This document shows positions 40,669 to 49,956 of a stretch of DNA of 64,000 nucleotides, piece by piece (the first letter of the stretch is position 1; each line of letters opens with the position of its first letter). A program made the translations under genes and the position numbers. The notes beneath the pieces are model-generated. The model searched no databases. It was not told the DNA's origin and saw only the letters and a program-made list of their open reading frames with translations. Source of the DNA: Ramlibacter algicola (GTDB taxonomy: Bacteria; Pseudomonadota; Gammaproteobacteria; Burkholderiales; Burkholderiaceae_C); assembly GCF_016641735.1 (NCBI RefSeq), contig NZ_JAEDAO010000001.1:1612001-1676000 (forward strand), in the 5' to 3' direction.

Positions 40669-42021
40669 ATGCAATCATCCTTGACTCCAGGCCGCGTGCG
40701 CAAGGCGCCCGAGAACTTCCTCGACGGCGAAGGCATCCAGCAAGCCGTCGCCGAAGCGCGCCAGGGCCGGCGTGATTTCCTGCGTGGCGCGTTCGCTGCC
40801 GCGGCCGGCGTGGCCGCAGCGGCGGGTGCCGCCGCCGCACCGGCGCCCGCCGACGGCGACCCGAACATCCTGCAGCTGCCGGAGCATTCAAGGGGGTTGG
40901 GGCAGCCCGTGGCCACCGACGGCTACGGCAAGCCGTCGAAGTACGAGGCGAACGTGCAGCGCCGCACCAGCCCCGGCCTGACGCAGACGCGCCAGGCGTC
41001 GGTGTCGTTCGCGCCGCTGCAGTCGCTGTTCGGCATCGTCACGCCCAGCGGGTTGCACTTCGAGCGGCACCACCAGGGCTGGTGGGACATCGACCCGTCG
41101 AAGCACCGCCTGATGGTCAACGGGCAGGTGAAGGCCGCGAAGGTCTTCACGATGGACGAGATCATGCGGCTGCCCTCGGTGTCGCGCTTCCACTTCATCG
41201 AGTGCGGCGCCAACACCGGCATGGAATGGGGCAACGTCGCGGTGCCCACCTGCCAGTACACGCACGGCATGCTCTCGTGCAGCGAGTTCACCGGCGTGCC
41301 GCTGCGCACGCTGCTGGAGATGGCGGGCGTGGACTTCCGCAAGTCGCGCTTCGTGCTGGGCGAGGGCGCCGACGGCTCGTCGATGACCCGCACCGTGCCG
41401 ATGGACCTCGTCGAGAGCGGCGAGGTGCTGGTGGCGTACGGCCAGAACGGCGAGATGCTGCGTCCGGAGAACGGCTATCCGCTGCGGCTCGTCGCGCCGG
41501 GCGTGCAGGGCGTCAGCTGGGTCAAGTACCTGCGCCGCATCGAGGTGGGCGACCAGCCCTGGAACACGAAGGACGAGACCGTCCACTACGTCGACCTCAT
41601 GCCCGACGGCACGCACCGCCAGTACACCAGCCTGCAGGAGTGCAAGAGCGTGGTCACCACGCCCTCGGGCGGGCAGGTGCTGCTGGACAAGGGTTTCTAT
41701 TCGATCACCGGCCTGGCCTGGTCGGGCCGCGGCAAGGTCAAGGCGGTCGACGTCTCCGTCGACGGCGGCCGCTCGTGGCGCCCTGCGCGGCTGCAGGAGC
41801 CCGTGATGAGCAAGTGCCTCGCGCGCTTCTCCGCCGACTGGGTGTGGGACGGCAAGCCGGCCATCATCCAGAGCCGCGCGACCGACGAGACGGGCTACGT
41901 GCAGCCTTCGTATCGGCAACTGCGCGCGGTGCGCGGCACGCGTTCGATCTACCACAACAACGCGATCCAGTCGTGGCTGGTCGAGGAGAGCGGCGAGGTG
42001 AAGAATGTCCAGGTGGGCTGA
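40669..42021 (+). CDS. soxC: Sulfane dehydrogenase subunit SoxC
   Basis: 450-residue molybdenum enzyme of the sulfite-oxidase family; with SoxD it removes six electrons from protein-bound sulfane sulfur. Tat signal RRDFLRGAF at 34-42 is followed by a hydrophobic Ala-rich stretch. The molybdenum cysteine is Cys179 in FIECGANTG. A GTG at 40651 is in frame but lies inside the operator, so I use the ATG at 40669. Having soxCD means thiosulfate can go to sulfate without sulfur globules. Confidence 0.93.
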   Translation: MQSSLTPGRVRKAPENFLDGEGIQQAVAEARQGRRDFLRGAFAAAAGVAAAAGAAAAPAPADGDPNILQLPEHSRGLGQPVATDGYGKPSKYEANVQRRTSPGLTQTRQASVSFAPLQSLFGIVTPSGLHFERHHQGWWDIDPSKHRLMVNGQVKAAKVFTMDEIMRLPSVSRFHFIECGANTGMEWGNVAVPTCQYTHGMLSCSEFTGVPLRTLLEMAGVDFRKSRFVLGEGADGSSMTRTVPMDLVESGEVLVAYGQNGEMLRPENGYPLRLVAPGVQGVSWVKYLRRIEVGDQPWNTKDETVHYVDLMPDGTHRQYTSLQECKSVVTTPSGGQVLLDKGFYSITGLAWSGRGKVKAVDVSVDGGRSWRPARLQEPVMSKCLARFSADWVWDGKPAIIQSRATDETGYVQPSYRQLRAVRGTRSIYHNNAIQSWLVEESGEVKNVQVG

Positions 42022-43048
42022 GGCGCTGCTCGCCGTGGCGCTCGCGGCCTGCACCGCGCCGTCGTTCGCGCAACAGGCCTATGCCGGCATTGGCCGCGAC
42101 GCCACGGCGGCCGAGGTGAAGGCGTGGGACATCGACGTGCGCCCCGACTTCCAAGGCCTGCCCAAGGGGTCGGGCAGCGTCGAGAAGGGCCAGCAGGTCT
42201 GGGAAGACAAGTGCGCTTCGTGCCACGGCGTCTTCGGCGAGTCCAATTCCGTCTTCAACCCGCTGGTGGGCGGCACGTCCAAGGACGACATCGCCAGCGG
42301 CCGCGTGGCCGCGCTCAAGCGCACCGACTTCCCGGGCCGCACGACCATGATGAAGGTCGCGACCGTCTCCACGCTGTGGGACTACATCAACCGCGCGATG
42401 CCGTGGAACGCGCCCAAATCGCTCGGCGTCGACGAGGTGTACGCGGTGACGGCGTATCTCCTGAACCTGTCCGACGTGGTGCCCGCGGATTTCACGCTCT
42501 CCGACGCCAACATCGCGCAGGTGCAGCAGCGCATGCCCAACCGCAACGGCATGACCACGGCGCATGCGATGTGGCCGGGCAAGGGCTTGGCCGGCGCGGC
42601 GCGGCCGGACGTGCAGGGCACGCGGTGCATGAAGGACTGCGCGGTTGATCCCAAGGTCACGTCGTTGCTGCCCGCGTTCGCGCGCAACGCGCACGGCAAC
42701 CTGGCGGAGCAGAACCGCACGGTGGGCGCGCAACGCGGCGTCGACACCAGCGGCACCGCCGCGGCCGCGCCGGCCAAGCCGACGGCCGAAGCGGCGGTCG
42801 CCCCGCCCGCGGTCGCCGGCCTGCTGCAGAAGAACAACTGCACCGCCTGCCACGCGAGCAACCAGCGCGTGCTGGGCCCCGCGTGGGCCGAGGTCGCTGC
42901 GAAGTACCCCGGCAAGGCCGACTACCTCGCCGGCAAGATCAAGTCCGGCGGCGCCGGGGTGTGGGGTCCCACGCCCATGCCGCCGCAGGCGCTCGACGAC
43001 GCGTCGCTGCGCCAGATCGCCGGCTGGCTGGCCGGCGCCAAGCCGTGA
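42005..43048 (+). CDS. soxD: Sulfane dehydrogenase subunit SoxD, diheme cytochrome c
   Basis: 347 residues, signal peptide ending SFAQQAY (about 23). Heme 1 is Cys70-Ala-Ser-Cys73-His74 and heme 2 is Cys279-Thr-Ala-Cys282-His283, with an Ala/Pro linker (about 250-270) between domains. Methionine ligands are expected in TTMMKVA and PTPMPPQ. It takes electrons from SoxC. The ATG overlaps the soxC end by 17 bases. Confidence 0.93.
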   Translation: MSRWAEALLAVALAACTAPSFAQQAYAGIGRDATAAEVKAWDIDVRPDFQGLPKGSGSVEKGQQVWEDKCASCHGVFGESNSVFNPLVGGTSKDDIASGRVAALKRTDFPGRTTMMKVATVSTLWDYINRAMPWNAPKSLGVDEVYAVTAYLLNLSDVVPADFTLSDANIAQVQQRMPNRNGMTTAHAMWPGKGLAGAARPDVQGTRCMKDCAVDPKVTSLLPAFARNAHGNLAEQNRTVGAQRGVDTSGTAAAAPAKPTAEAAVAPPAVAGLLQKNNCTACHASNQRVLGPAWAEVAAKYPGKADYLAGKIKSGGAGVWGPTPMPPQALDDASLRQIAGWLAGAKP

Positions 43049-43118
43049 AGCAGGGATTGCCCCGTCCTGCGCATTCCATTCGTTCACTAACCTGCACCTC
43101 GCACCAACCGGAGACACC

Positions 43119-43580
43119 ATGACCACCCGCCGAGACGCACTCAAGCACAGTGCCGTCGTGGCCGGCCTGCTGGCCGCCACGGGCCTGTTCCCCACCCTCG
43201 CACGCGCGTCGTGGACCAAGTCCGCCTTCGACGCCAGGAGCATCGCCGACGCGGTGAAGGCGTACGGCGCCGGCGCCGCGCCGGCCGAGAGCAAGGACGT
43301 CACGCTCACCGCGCCCGACATCGCCGAGAACGGCGCCGTCGTCCCGATGGGCGTCGCCACCACGCTGCCCAACGTGAAGCACCTGCTGCTGCTGGTGGAG
43401 AAGAACCCGAGCGCGCTGGTCGCCAAGTTCGACGTCAGCGACGCGGTGGAGGCGAACTTCCTCACGCGGGCCAAGATGGGCCAGTCGTCGGACGTGTACG
43501 CCGTCGCCATCACCGCGGACGGCAAGGCGCTGTTCGCGAAGAAGGAAGTCAAGGTCACCCTCGGCGGCTGCGGCGGCTGA
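43119..43580 (+). CDS. soxY: Sulfur carrier subunit SoxY
   Basis: 153 residues. A Tat-type start MTTRRDALKHSAVVAGLLAA leads to export with SoxZ. The C-terminal swinging arm ends GGCGG with Cys151, to which thiosulfate intermediates are bound. Length and arm are standard. SoxZ follows 21 bases later. Confidence 0.96.
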   Translation: MTTRRDALKHSAVVAGLLAATGLFPTLARASWTKSAFDARSIADAVKAYGAGAAPAESKDVTLTAPDIAENGAVVPMGVATTLPNVKHLLLLVEKNPSALVAKFDVSDAVEANFLTRAKMGQSSDVYAVAITADGKALFAKKEVKVTLGGCGG

Positions 43581-43601
43581 AGCACACACAAGGAGCAAGA
43601 C

Positions 43602-43913
43602 ATGGCAGATCCGATGCGCATCCGCGCCCAGGCCCAGGGCGACAAGGCCCTCGTGCGGGTCCTCATGAGCCACGAGATGGAGACCGGCCAGCGCAAGGAC
43701 GCTGCCGGCAAGGTCATCCCTGCCTGGCACATCACCGAAGTGGCGGCGGCCCTCAACGGCAAGCCGGTGCTGGCGGCCGAATGGGGCCCCGCGGTGGCGA
43801 AGAACCCGTTCCTGCAATTCACGCTCAAGGGCGCGAAGGCGGGCGACAAGGTGGCGATCACGTGGAAGGACAACCACGGCGACACGCGCACCGACGAAGC
43901 GACCATCAGCTGA
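43602..43913 (+). CDS. soxZ: Sulfur carrier subunit SoxZ
   Basis: 103-residue partner that holds SoxY and lacks a signal of its own, so it is exported bound to SoxY. It contains VRVLMSHEMETGQRKDAAGK and the beta-sandwich end KVAITWKDNHGDTRTDE. AAGGAG stands before the ATG. Confidence 0.96.
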   Translation: MADPMRIRAQAQGDKALVRVLMSHEMETGQRKDAAGKVIPAWHITEVAAALNGKPVLAAEWGPAVAKNPFLQFTLKGAKAGDKVAITWKDNHGDTRTDEATIS

Positions 43914-43968
43914 GCGCAGCAGACCGGTCCGACCCGGCCGCGCCGACCGACACGAGGAGACAAGCACC

Positions 43969-44778
43969 ATGACACCCACCCGAATCGCCGCCCTCGCGGC
44001 CGCCGCCGCCCTGGCCGTGGGCGCGGCCCACGCGCAGGCGCAGAAGTCCGCCACCCAGTCGATCGAGGAGTACCGCGCCATGCTGGCCGACGGCAACCCC
44101 GCCGAGCTGTTCGAGGCCAAGGGCGAGGCGCTCTGGAAGCAGAAGCGCGGCCCGAAGAACGCGTCGCTGGAGCAGTGCGACCTCGGCAAGGGGGCGGGCG
44201 TGGTCAAGGGCGCGTTCGTGGAGCTGCCGCGCTTCTTCGCCGACACGGGCAAGGTGCAGGACCTTGAGAGCCGGCTGGTCACGTGCATGGCGACGCTGCA
44301 GGGCTTCGACGCCGGCGCCATCGCCAAGACGGCTTTCGGCAAGGGCGAGCAGGCCAACGTGACCGCGCTGGCGACCTGGGTCGCGGCCGAGTCCAAGGGG
44401 CTGCCGTTCAACCTGCCGCAGTCGCACCCGCAGGAGAAGGTCGCCTACGAGGTCGGCAAGCGCATCTTCTTCCTGCGCGGGGGCACGCACGACTTCGCAT
44501 GCGCCTCGTGCCACGGCGACGACGGCAAGCGCATCCGCCTGCAGGACCTGCCGAACCTCACGAAGAACCCCGGCGACGGCGTCGGCTTCGCGGCCTGGCC
44601 GGCCTACCGCGTCTCCAACGGCCAGATGTGGAGCATGCAGCTGCGCCTGAACGACTGCTTCCGGCAGCAGCGGTTCCCGTATCCCGAGTTCGGCAGCGAC
44701 GCGCTCGCGGCGCTGTCCACCTATCTCGGCGTGAACGCCAAGGGCGCGAAGTCCGCGGCGCCGACCATCAAGCGCTGA
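43969..44778 (+). CDS. soxA: Sulfur-oxidising cytochrome SoxA (single heme)
   Basis: 269 residues, signal peptide ending AAHAQAQ (about 24). One c-type heme: Cys178-Ala-Ser-Cys181-His182. Cys230 in LNDCFRQQRFP is the active-site cysteine that becomes a persulfide and ligates the heme. Cys70 and Cys106 occupy the place of the first heme found in diheme SoxA and probably form a disulfide. With SoxX it links thiosulfate to SoxY. Confidence 0.95.
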   Translation: MTPTRIAALAAAAALAVGAAHAQAQKSATQSIEEYRAMLADGNPAELFEAKGEALWKQKRGPKNASLEQCDLGKGAGVVKGAFVELPRFFADTGKVQDLESRLVTCMATLQGFDAGAIAKTAFGKGEQANVTALATWVAAESKGLPFNLPQSHPQEKVAYEVGKRIFFLRGGTHDFACASCHGDDGKRIRLQDLPNLTKNPGDGVGFAAWPAYRVSNGQMWSMQLRLNDCFRQQRFPYPEFGSDALAALSTYLGVNAKGAKSAAPTIKR

Positions 44779-44788
44779 GGAGCCTGCG

Positions 44789-45469
44789 ATGAACAAGCAC
44801 ACGACGAAGAAGCTGGCGCTCGCAGCGGGCGCCCTGGTGGCCGCCGCGGCGGTGGTGGGTTGCGCAAGCATGGGCGGCGCGATGCCCGCGTCCGCCGAGC
44901 TGGACAAGATCGCCGGCGACATGGTGCGCGCGGGCTTTCGCGAGCAGGCCGGTGTGAAGGTCGAGCGCGCCACGGACATCGACGAGACGCTGCGCGCCTG
45001 CAATGCCGCCGACGTCGCCGGCAAGCCGCTGCCTGCGGCGCAGGCCACCGCCATCGAGCAAGCGAACCTGAAGACGATCAAGTGGCCGGCCGACGGCAAG
45101 TTCCTCGGCGACTGGAAGGAAGGCGAGAAGATCGCCCAGAGCGGCCGCGGCCTCACGTGGACCGACAACGCCAAGCAGGCCAACGGCGGCAACTGCTACA
45201 ACTGCCACCAGATCACGAAGGAGGAGATCTCCTTCGGCACCATCGGGCCGAGCCTGTACCACTACGGCAAGCTGCGCGGCGTCGCCAACCCGGCCAGCCC
45301 GGAGTCGAAGGCGATCGTGGAATACACGTGGGGCAAGCTCTGGAACGCGAAGGCCTACAACGCCTGCTCGAACATGCCTCGCGTGGGCCACTCGGGCATC
45401 CTCGACGAGCAGCAGATCCGCCACGTGATGGCGCTGCTGCTCGACCCCCAATCCCCCGTGAACAAGTGA
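44789..45469 (+). CDS. soxX: Cytochrome SoxX, predicted lipoprotein
   Basis: 226 residues, longer than the common SoxX of about 120-160. Heme site Cys136-Tyr-Asn-Cys139-His140, likely Met196 ligand (SNMPRVGHSG). The N-terminus has a positively charged start, a hydrophobic run and the lipobox VVGC with Cys25, so it is probably a membrane-anchored lipoprotein. Residues 26-115 form an extra N-terminal region. Works with SoxA; followed by a REP-like cluster before soxB. Confidence 0.93.
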   Translation: MNKHTTKKLALAAGALVAAAAVVGCASMGGAMPASAELDKIAGDMVRAGFREQAGVKVERATDIDETLRACNAADVAGKPLPAAQATAIEQANLKTIKWPADGKFLGDWKEGEKIAQSGRGLTWTDNAKQANGGNCYNCHQITKEEISFGTIGPSLYHYGKLRGVANPASPESKAIVEYTWGKLWNAKAYNACSNMPRVGHSGILDEQQIRHVMALLLDPQSPVNK

Positions 45470-45506
45470 CATGGAGGAGGCCGGCGCAGCCGGCCCGCCA
45501 TGTCAT

Positions 45507-45583
45507 CCCCGCGAAGGCGGGGATCCACCGGTTCCATGCTCCCGCGAAGGCGGGGATCCTCTTCCCCGCGAAGGCGGGGATCC
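45507..45583. repeat. Three REP-like palindromes between soxX and soxB
   Basis: The hairpin-forming unit CCCGCGAAGGCGGGGATCC occurs at 45508-45526, 45541-45559 and 45565-45583, starts 33 and 24 bases apart. It matches the element at 2593-2680. All three copies lie inside the sox transcript, where stacked hairpins can stabilise the upstream mRNA or lower soxB output. Confidence 0.8.
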
Positions 45584-45602
45584 ACCATTTCCCTCCTCGA
45601 CG

Positions 45603-47339
45603 ATGCAACTGAGCAAGCGCGAATTCCTCCAGGTGCTCGGCGCCGCCGGCGTGGCGGGCATGGGCCTGGGCCGCTGGGCCGATGCGGACGCCGCCACCGC
45701 GGGCGAGTCGCTCTACGACGTGCCGCGATTCGGCAACGTGTCGCTGCTGCACATGACCGACTGCCACGCGCAGTTGCTGCCGGTCTACTTCCGCGAGCCG
45801 AGCGTCAACCTCGGCATCGGCAGCATGAGCGGCCAGCCGCCGCATCTCGTCGGCGAGGCGCTGCTGAAGGCGGCCAACGTGCCGCGCGGCAGCGCGCCGG
45901 CGTACGCGCTGACGTACCTGGACTTCGAGGCTGCCGCGCGCCGCTTCGGCAAGGTGGGCGGCTTCGCGCACCTGGCCACGCTGGTGCAGCGGCTGAAGGC
46001 GACGCGGCCCGGCGCGCTGCTGCTCGATGGCGGCGACACCTGGCAGGGGTCCGCCACCGCGCTGTGGACCAAGGGCCAGGACATGGTCGACGCAGCCAAG
46101 CTCCTCGGCGTGGACGTGATGACGGGCCACTGGGAGTTCACGCTCGGCATGGACCGCGTCAAGGAAGTCGTCGACAAGGACTTCGCGGGCAAGGTCGACT
46201 TCATCGCGCAGAACGTGAAGACCGCGGACTTCGGTGACCCCGTGTTCCCGCCTTACGTCATCCGCCAGATCAACGGCGTCCCCACCGCCATCATCGGGCA
46301 GGCGTTCCCGTACACGCCGATCGCCAACCCGCGTTACTTCGTGGCCGACTGGACCTTCGGCATCCAGGAAGACAACCTGCAGAAGATGGTCGACGAGGTG
46401 CGCGGCAAGGGCGCGCAGGCGGTCGTGCTGCTGAGCCACAACGGCATGGACGTCGACCTGAAGCTGGCCAGCCGCGTGCGCGGCATCGACGCCATCCTCG
46501 GCGGCCACACCCACGACGGCATGCCGGTGGCGAGCATCGTGCGCAACGCGGGCGGCCAGACCGTCGTGACCAACGCCGGCTCCAACGGCAAGTTCCTCGG
46601 CGTCCTCGACCTCGACGTGCGCGGCGGCAAGGTGCAGGACTTCCGCTACAAGCTGCTGCCCGTGCTGTCGGACCTGCTGCCCGCCGATGCGCCGATGCAG
46701 GCACTCATCGACCGCGTGCGCGCGCCGTATGCGGCAAAGCTCGCCGAGCAGCTCGCGGTCACCGAAGGCACGCTCTACCGTCGCGGCAACTTCAACGGCA
46801 CCGGCGACCAGCTGATCCTCGACGCGCTGATGGACGTGCAGGGCGCCGAGATCGCGTTCTCGCCCGGCTTCCGCTGGGGCACGTCGCTGCTCGCCGGCCA
46901 GCCGATCACGCGCGAGTGGCTGATGGACATGACGGCGACGACGTACTCGTTCGCCACCGTCACGCAGATGACCGGCGAGAACCTCAAGACGGTGCTCGAG
47001 GACGTCTGCGACAACCTGTTCAACGCCGATCCGTACTACCAGCAGGGCGGCGACATGGTCCGCGTCGGCGGCATGCAGTACACCTGCGACCCGCGCGCGG
47101 CGATGGGCAGCCGCATCCGCGACATGCGCCTGGGCGGCAAGCCCATCGAGGCGTCGCGCGTGTACAAGGTCGCCGGCTGGGCGCCGGTCGCTGAGGAAGC
47201 GCGCACGGCGCAGGGCGCGAAGCCGGTGTGGGACGTCGTCGAGACCTGGCTCCAGGCCAGGGGCGGCAAGGTCACGGCCCGCCAACCGAACGTGCCCAAG
47301 CTCGTCGGCGTGCTGCCGAACCCGGGAGTGGCGGCGTGA
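45603..47339 (+). CDS. soxB: Thiosulfohydrolase SoxB
   Basis: 578-residue dimanganese enzyme that cuts sulfate from SoxY-bound intermediates. The 5'-nucleotidase-type metal motifs are present: HMTDCHAQL, LLDGGDTWQGS, TGHWEFTLG, LLSHNGMD and GGHTHDGMP. A Tat-like start (SKREFLQVLGAAGVAGMG) precedes. No purine-rich ribosome site stands before the ATG; the sequence there is pyrimidine-rich, possibly because the REP cluster replaced the original spacer. Its TGA overlaps the GTG of the next gene. Confidence 0.96.
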   Translation: MQLSKREFLQVLGAAGVAGMGLGRWADADAATAGESLYDVPRFGNVSLLHMTDCHAQLLPVYFREPSVNLGIGSMSGQPPHLVGEALLKAANVPRGSAPAYALTYLDFEAAARRFGKVGGFAHLATLVQRLKATRPGALLLDGGDTWQGSATALWTKGQDMVDAAKLLGVDVMTGHWEFTLGMDRVKEVVDKDFAGKVDFIAQNVKTADFGDPVFPPYVIRQINGVPTAIIGQAFPYTPIANPRYFVADWTFGIQEDNLQKMVDEVRGKGAQAVVLLSHNGMDVDLKLASRVRGIDAILGGHTHDGMPVASIVRNAGGQTVVTNAGSNGKFLGVLDLDVRGGKVQDFRYKLLPVLSDLLPADAPMQALIDRVRAPYAAKLAEQLAVTEGTLYRRGNFNGTGDQLILDALMDVQGAEIAFSPGFRWGTSLLAGQPITREWLMDMTATTYSFATVTQMTGENLKTVLEDVCDNLFNADPYYQQGGDMVRVGGMQYTCDPRAAMGSRIRDMRLGGKPIEASRVYKVAGWAPVAEEARTAQGAKPVWDVVETWLQARGGKVTARQPNVPKLVGVLPNPGVAA

Positions 47340-47821
47340 AGCGGCTCGCTGCCGCGCTGCTCGCGACCGCGGTGGGCGCGGCTTTCGCGCAAGGCACGTA
47401 CGAGCAGAAGGCCATCACGCCGGAAGCCGCGCTCAAGGCCGCGCAGGCCGCGCTGGCGAGTTGCAGGGGCGCCGGATTCGCAGTCGCTGTCGCCGTGGCG
47501 GACCGTGCCGGCGTGCCGATCGTCCTGCTTCGCGACCGTTTCGCGGGCCCGCACACCGCCGACACCGCGGTGAACAAGGCATGGACCGCCGCGAGCTTCC
47601 GCATGGACACGCTCGCCCTGGCGCGCGAGACCCAGGCCGGGCAGCCCTCGTCGGGCATCCGCCAACTGCCGCGTGTCGTCGCCGTCGGCGGCGGGCGCAC
47701 GATCGAAGCGGCCGGTTCGCTGGTCGGCGGCATCGGTGTCTCGGGCGCTCCCGGCGGCGATGCCGACGACCAGTGCGCGCGTGCGGGGCTTCAGGCCGTC
47801 GCGGCCGATCTCGACTTCTAG
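47336..47821 (+). CDS. GlcG/HbpS-like heme-binding protein
   Basis: 161 residues from a GTG that overlaps the soxB stop (GTGA). Signal peptide ends AAFAQGTY (about 20). The GlcG/HbpS fold shows AVAVADRAGVPIVLLRDRFA, TAVNKAWTAASFRMDTLALA and a C-terminal VGGIGVSGAPGGDADDQCA. Homologues follow soxB in other sox clusters; HbpS of Streptomyces binds heme and senses redox stress. Function in the Sox system is unknown. Confidence 0.85.
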   Translation: MKRLAAALLATAVGAAFAQGTYEQKAITPEAALKAAQAALASCRGAGFAVAVAVADRAGVPIVLLRDRFAGPHTADTAVNKAWTAASFRMDTLALARETQAGQPSSGIRQLPRVVAVGGGRTIEAAGSLVGGIGVSGAPGGDADDQCARAGLQAVAADLDF

Positions 47822-47880
47822 CCGGAAGGACGTCAACCGCCAGCCCCGGGGCTGGCGTTCGATGGCGGCACCGGGGACGC

Positions 47881-48849
47881 TTAGACCTTGATCCCCGCCT
47901 CCTTGATGATGGGCAGCCAGCGCCTGGCTTCCGCTTCGATGAACGCCTTGGTCTGCGCCGGATTCTGCAGTTCCGGCTGCGCACCCAGCGACAGCAGCTT
48001 CTCGCGCACGACGGGCCGCGCCATGATGGTCTGCAGGTGCTGGTACGTGGACTGCACGAAATCCGCCGGCAAGCCCGCGGGCCCCATCAGCGCGAACCAG
48101 GTCTGCACGTCGAAACCGGGGAGGGCCGCTTCCGCGATCGTCGGCACGTCCGGCAGGCCCGTGGAGCGCTGACCGCCCGTCACGCCCAGCGCGCGGATCT
48201 TGCCGGACTGGATGTGGGGGCGCGCGGTGGGAATGCTCTCGATCATGAAATGGACCTGGCCCGCGAGCAGGTCGTTCATCGCGGGGCCGCCGCCCTTGTA
48301 GGGGATGGTCGCGTACTGGATGCCTGCCTCGCGCGCCAGCATGACGCCAGCCAGGTGCTGCGAGGTGCCGGTGGCGCCGAGCCCCCAATTGAGCTTGCCC
48401 GGGTTGGCCTTGGCGTAGGCGATGAACTCCTTCATGGTGCGCGCCGGGACGGCCGGATTCACCACCAGCACGGACGCGAAGTTCAGCAGCTTGGCGATCG
48501 GCGTGAAGTCCTTCACGGGGTCGTACTGGGCGCTTTCCATCATGCCCAGGTTCGCGACGTGGCTCAGGGCGGCCAGCATCAGCGTGTTGCCGTCCGCAGG
48601 TGCCTTCTGCAAGGCCTGCGTGGCGATCAGGCCGCCCGCGCCCGGGCGGTTCTCCACCACGCAGGGGCGCCCCCATTCCTCGCCCAGCCACTGGGCGAAG
48701 ACGCGCGTCAACAGGTCGGTGGCGCCACCGGCGGCCGCCGCGACCAGGAACCGCGGCGTGGCCTGGGCCAGCGCGGTGCGGCCGAACAGCGTTGCGAGGC
48801 CACCGGCGACCAGCAGGTCGCGGCGGCGCAGGGCGGGAAGGTGAAGCAT
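47881..48849 (-). CDS. Bug/TctC-family tripartite tricarboxylate receptor
   Basis: 322-residue periplasmic binding protein of the Bug family with a Tat-like start (RRRDLLVAGGLATLFG) and cleavage near ALAQATP. Family marks: AAAGGATDLLTRVFAQWLGE, VVENRPGAGGLIATQAL, GLPDVPTIAEAALPGF. Bug proteins bind small acids and often lack a nearby TctAB membrane part, as here. Divergent from the LysR gene at 48969. Confidence 0.9.
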   Translation of the reverse strand: MLHLPALRRRDLLVAGGLATLFGRTALAQATPRFLVAAAAGGATDLLTRVFAQWLGEEWGRPCVVENRPGAGGLIATQALQKAPADGNTLMLAALSHVANLGMMESAQYDPVKDFTPIAKLLNFASVLVVNPAVPARTMKEFIAYAKANPGKLNWGLGATGTSQHLAGVMLAREAGIQYATIPYKGGGPAMNDLLAGQVHFMIESIPTARPHIQSGKIRALGVTGGQRSTGLPDVPTIAEAALPGFDVQTWFALMGPAGLPADFVQSTYQHLQTIMARPVVREKLLSLGAQPELQNPAQTKAFIEAEARRWLPIIKEAGIKV

Positions 48850-48875
48850 CGGGATCCCCCAATCGATTCAGGACA

Positions 48876-48890
48876 GCATAGCTGGTATGC
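48876..48890. promoter_or_regulatory. Candidate LysR operator between Bug and LysR genes
   Basis: GCATAGCTGGTATGC is a 5-bp inverted repeat with a 5-base spacer (GCATA-n5-TATGC), 27 bases upstream of the Bug start in the divergent gap. LysR proteins favour such spacing. Assigned by position only. Confidence 0.42.
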
Positions 48891-48968
48891 CGGTTCAACA
48901 AGTCCCGTGATTTCCCTGAGCGGCGGCGGCTGGCACAATCGCGGCCCAGCACAGCAGGCGGTCCCAGC

Positions 48969-49943
48969 ATGTCCCAAGAACCCAGAGCGCCGTCCCGCGC
49001 CCGCAGCGCGATCGCCGAGATCTCGGCGCGCAACCTGCTCGACTCGCGCCGCCTGTTCTACTTCTTCCACGTCGCGCGGCTCGGCAGCCTCAGCACGGCC
49101 GAGGCCGTGCTGGGCGTCGTGCAATCGGCGATCAGCCGCCAGCTGCAGCAGCTCGAGGCGGACGTGGGCGAGCAGCTGCTGCTGCGGACCGGACGCGGCG
49201 TCACGCTGACGCCCGCGGGCGAGCTGCTGTTCGCGCAGGCCGAGGCCATCCTGCTGGAGATGTCGGCGACGGTGGAGAAGCTCGACCAGCTCAAGCGCCG
49301 GCCGGCATCCGGCACCATCACCATCGCGTCGCCGCCCGCGTTCTCCAACGTCTACATGCCCGAGGTGGTGCAGCGCTTCGTGACGACATTCCCCGACGTG
49401 CACCTGGTCGCGTACGAGGCGTCCACGGGGCAGGTGTACGACTTCCTCGCCTCGGGGCAGGTCGACCTGGCGATCGTGCTGCACGAGTCCAGCTCGCACA
49501 AGCTGGCGATGCAGAAGCTGGTCGTCGAGCCGCTGATGGTGGTGGTCGGTGCATCGCACCCCGTCGCCCGCAGCAGGAGCGTCGTGCGCGAGAAGCTGAC
49601 CGAGCTGGAACTGATCCTGCCCGTGGCCAGCCACGGCTCGCGCGCGCTCGTCGAAACGTATTGCGAGGAAGGCGGCATCCACCTCGACCCGAGGCTGCGG
49701 CTGGACAGCCTCGGGATGACCAAGGCCGTGCTGCGCAATGGCCGCTTCGCCACCATCCTGCCGCTGGTGGCCTGCGCCGACGAGGTGGCGTCGGGCGAGC
49801 TCGTGGCGATCCCGCTGGCGCCGGCGCTCAAGCGCACCGTCTACCTGGCCAGCCTGCGCGACCGGCCCCAGACCCCGCACATGAAGGCCATGTCGCGCGA
49901 GATCGCCAACGTCGTGCGCTCGAAGATCCGCGGGGATCGCTGA
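48969..49943 (+). CDS. LysR-type transcriptional regulator
   Basis: 324 residues; helix-turn-helix at about 27-90 (FHVARLGSLSTAEAVLGVVQ, AISRQLQQLEADVG) after a 25-residue extension, then the co-inducer domain. Between two minus-strand genes, it may govern the Bug receptor, the amidohydrolase or both. Confidence 0.88.
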   Translation: MSQEPRAPSRARSAIAEISARNLLDSRRLFYFFHVARLGSLSTAEAVLGVVQSAISRQLQQLEADVGEQLLLRTGRGVTLTPAGELLFAQAEAILLEMSATVEKLDQLKRRPASGTITIASPPAFSNVYMPEVVQRFVTTFPDVHLVAYEASTGQVYDFLASGQVDLAIVLHESSSHKLAMQKLVVEPLMVVVGASHPVARSRSVVREKLTELELILPVASHGSRALVETYCEEGGIHLDPRLRLDSLGMTKAVLRNGRFATILPLVACADEVASGELVAIPLAPALKRTVYLASLRDRPQTPHMKAMSREIANVVRSKIRGDR

Positions 49944-49956
49944 TCCCCGCGTGCCC

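Noticed and set aside
45507..45583. CRISPR-like array
   Set aside because: Three 19-base palindromes with spacers of 5-14 bases are far too short and irregular; they match an intergenic REP element seen elsewhere.
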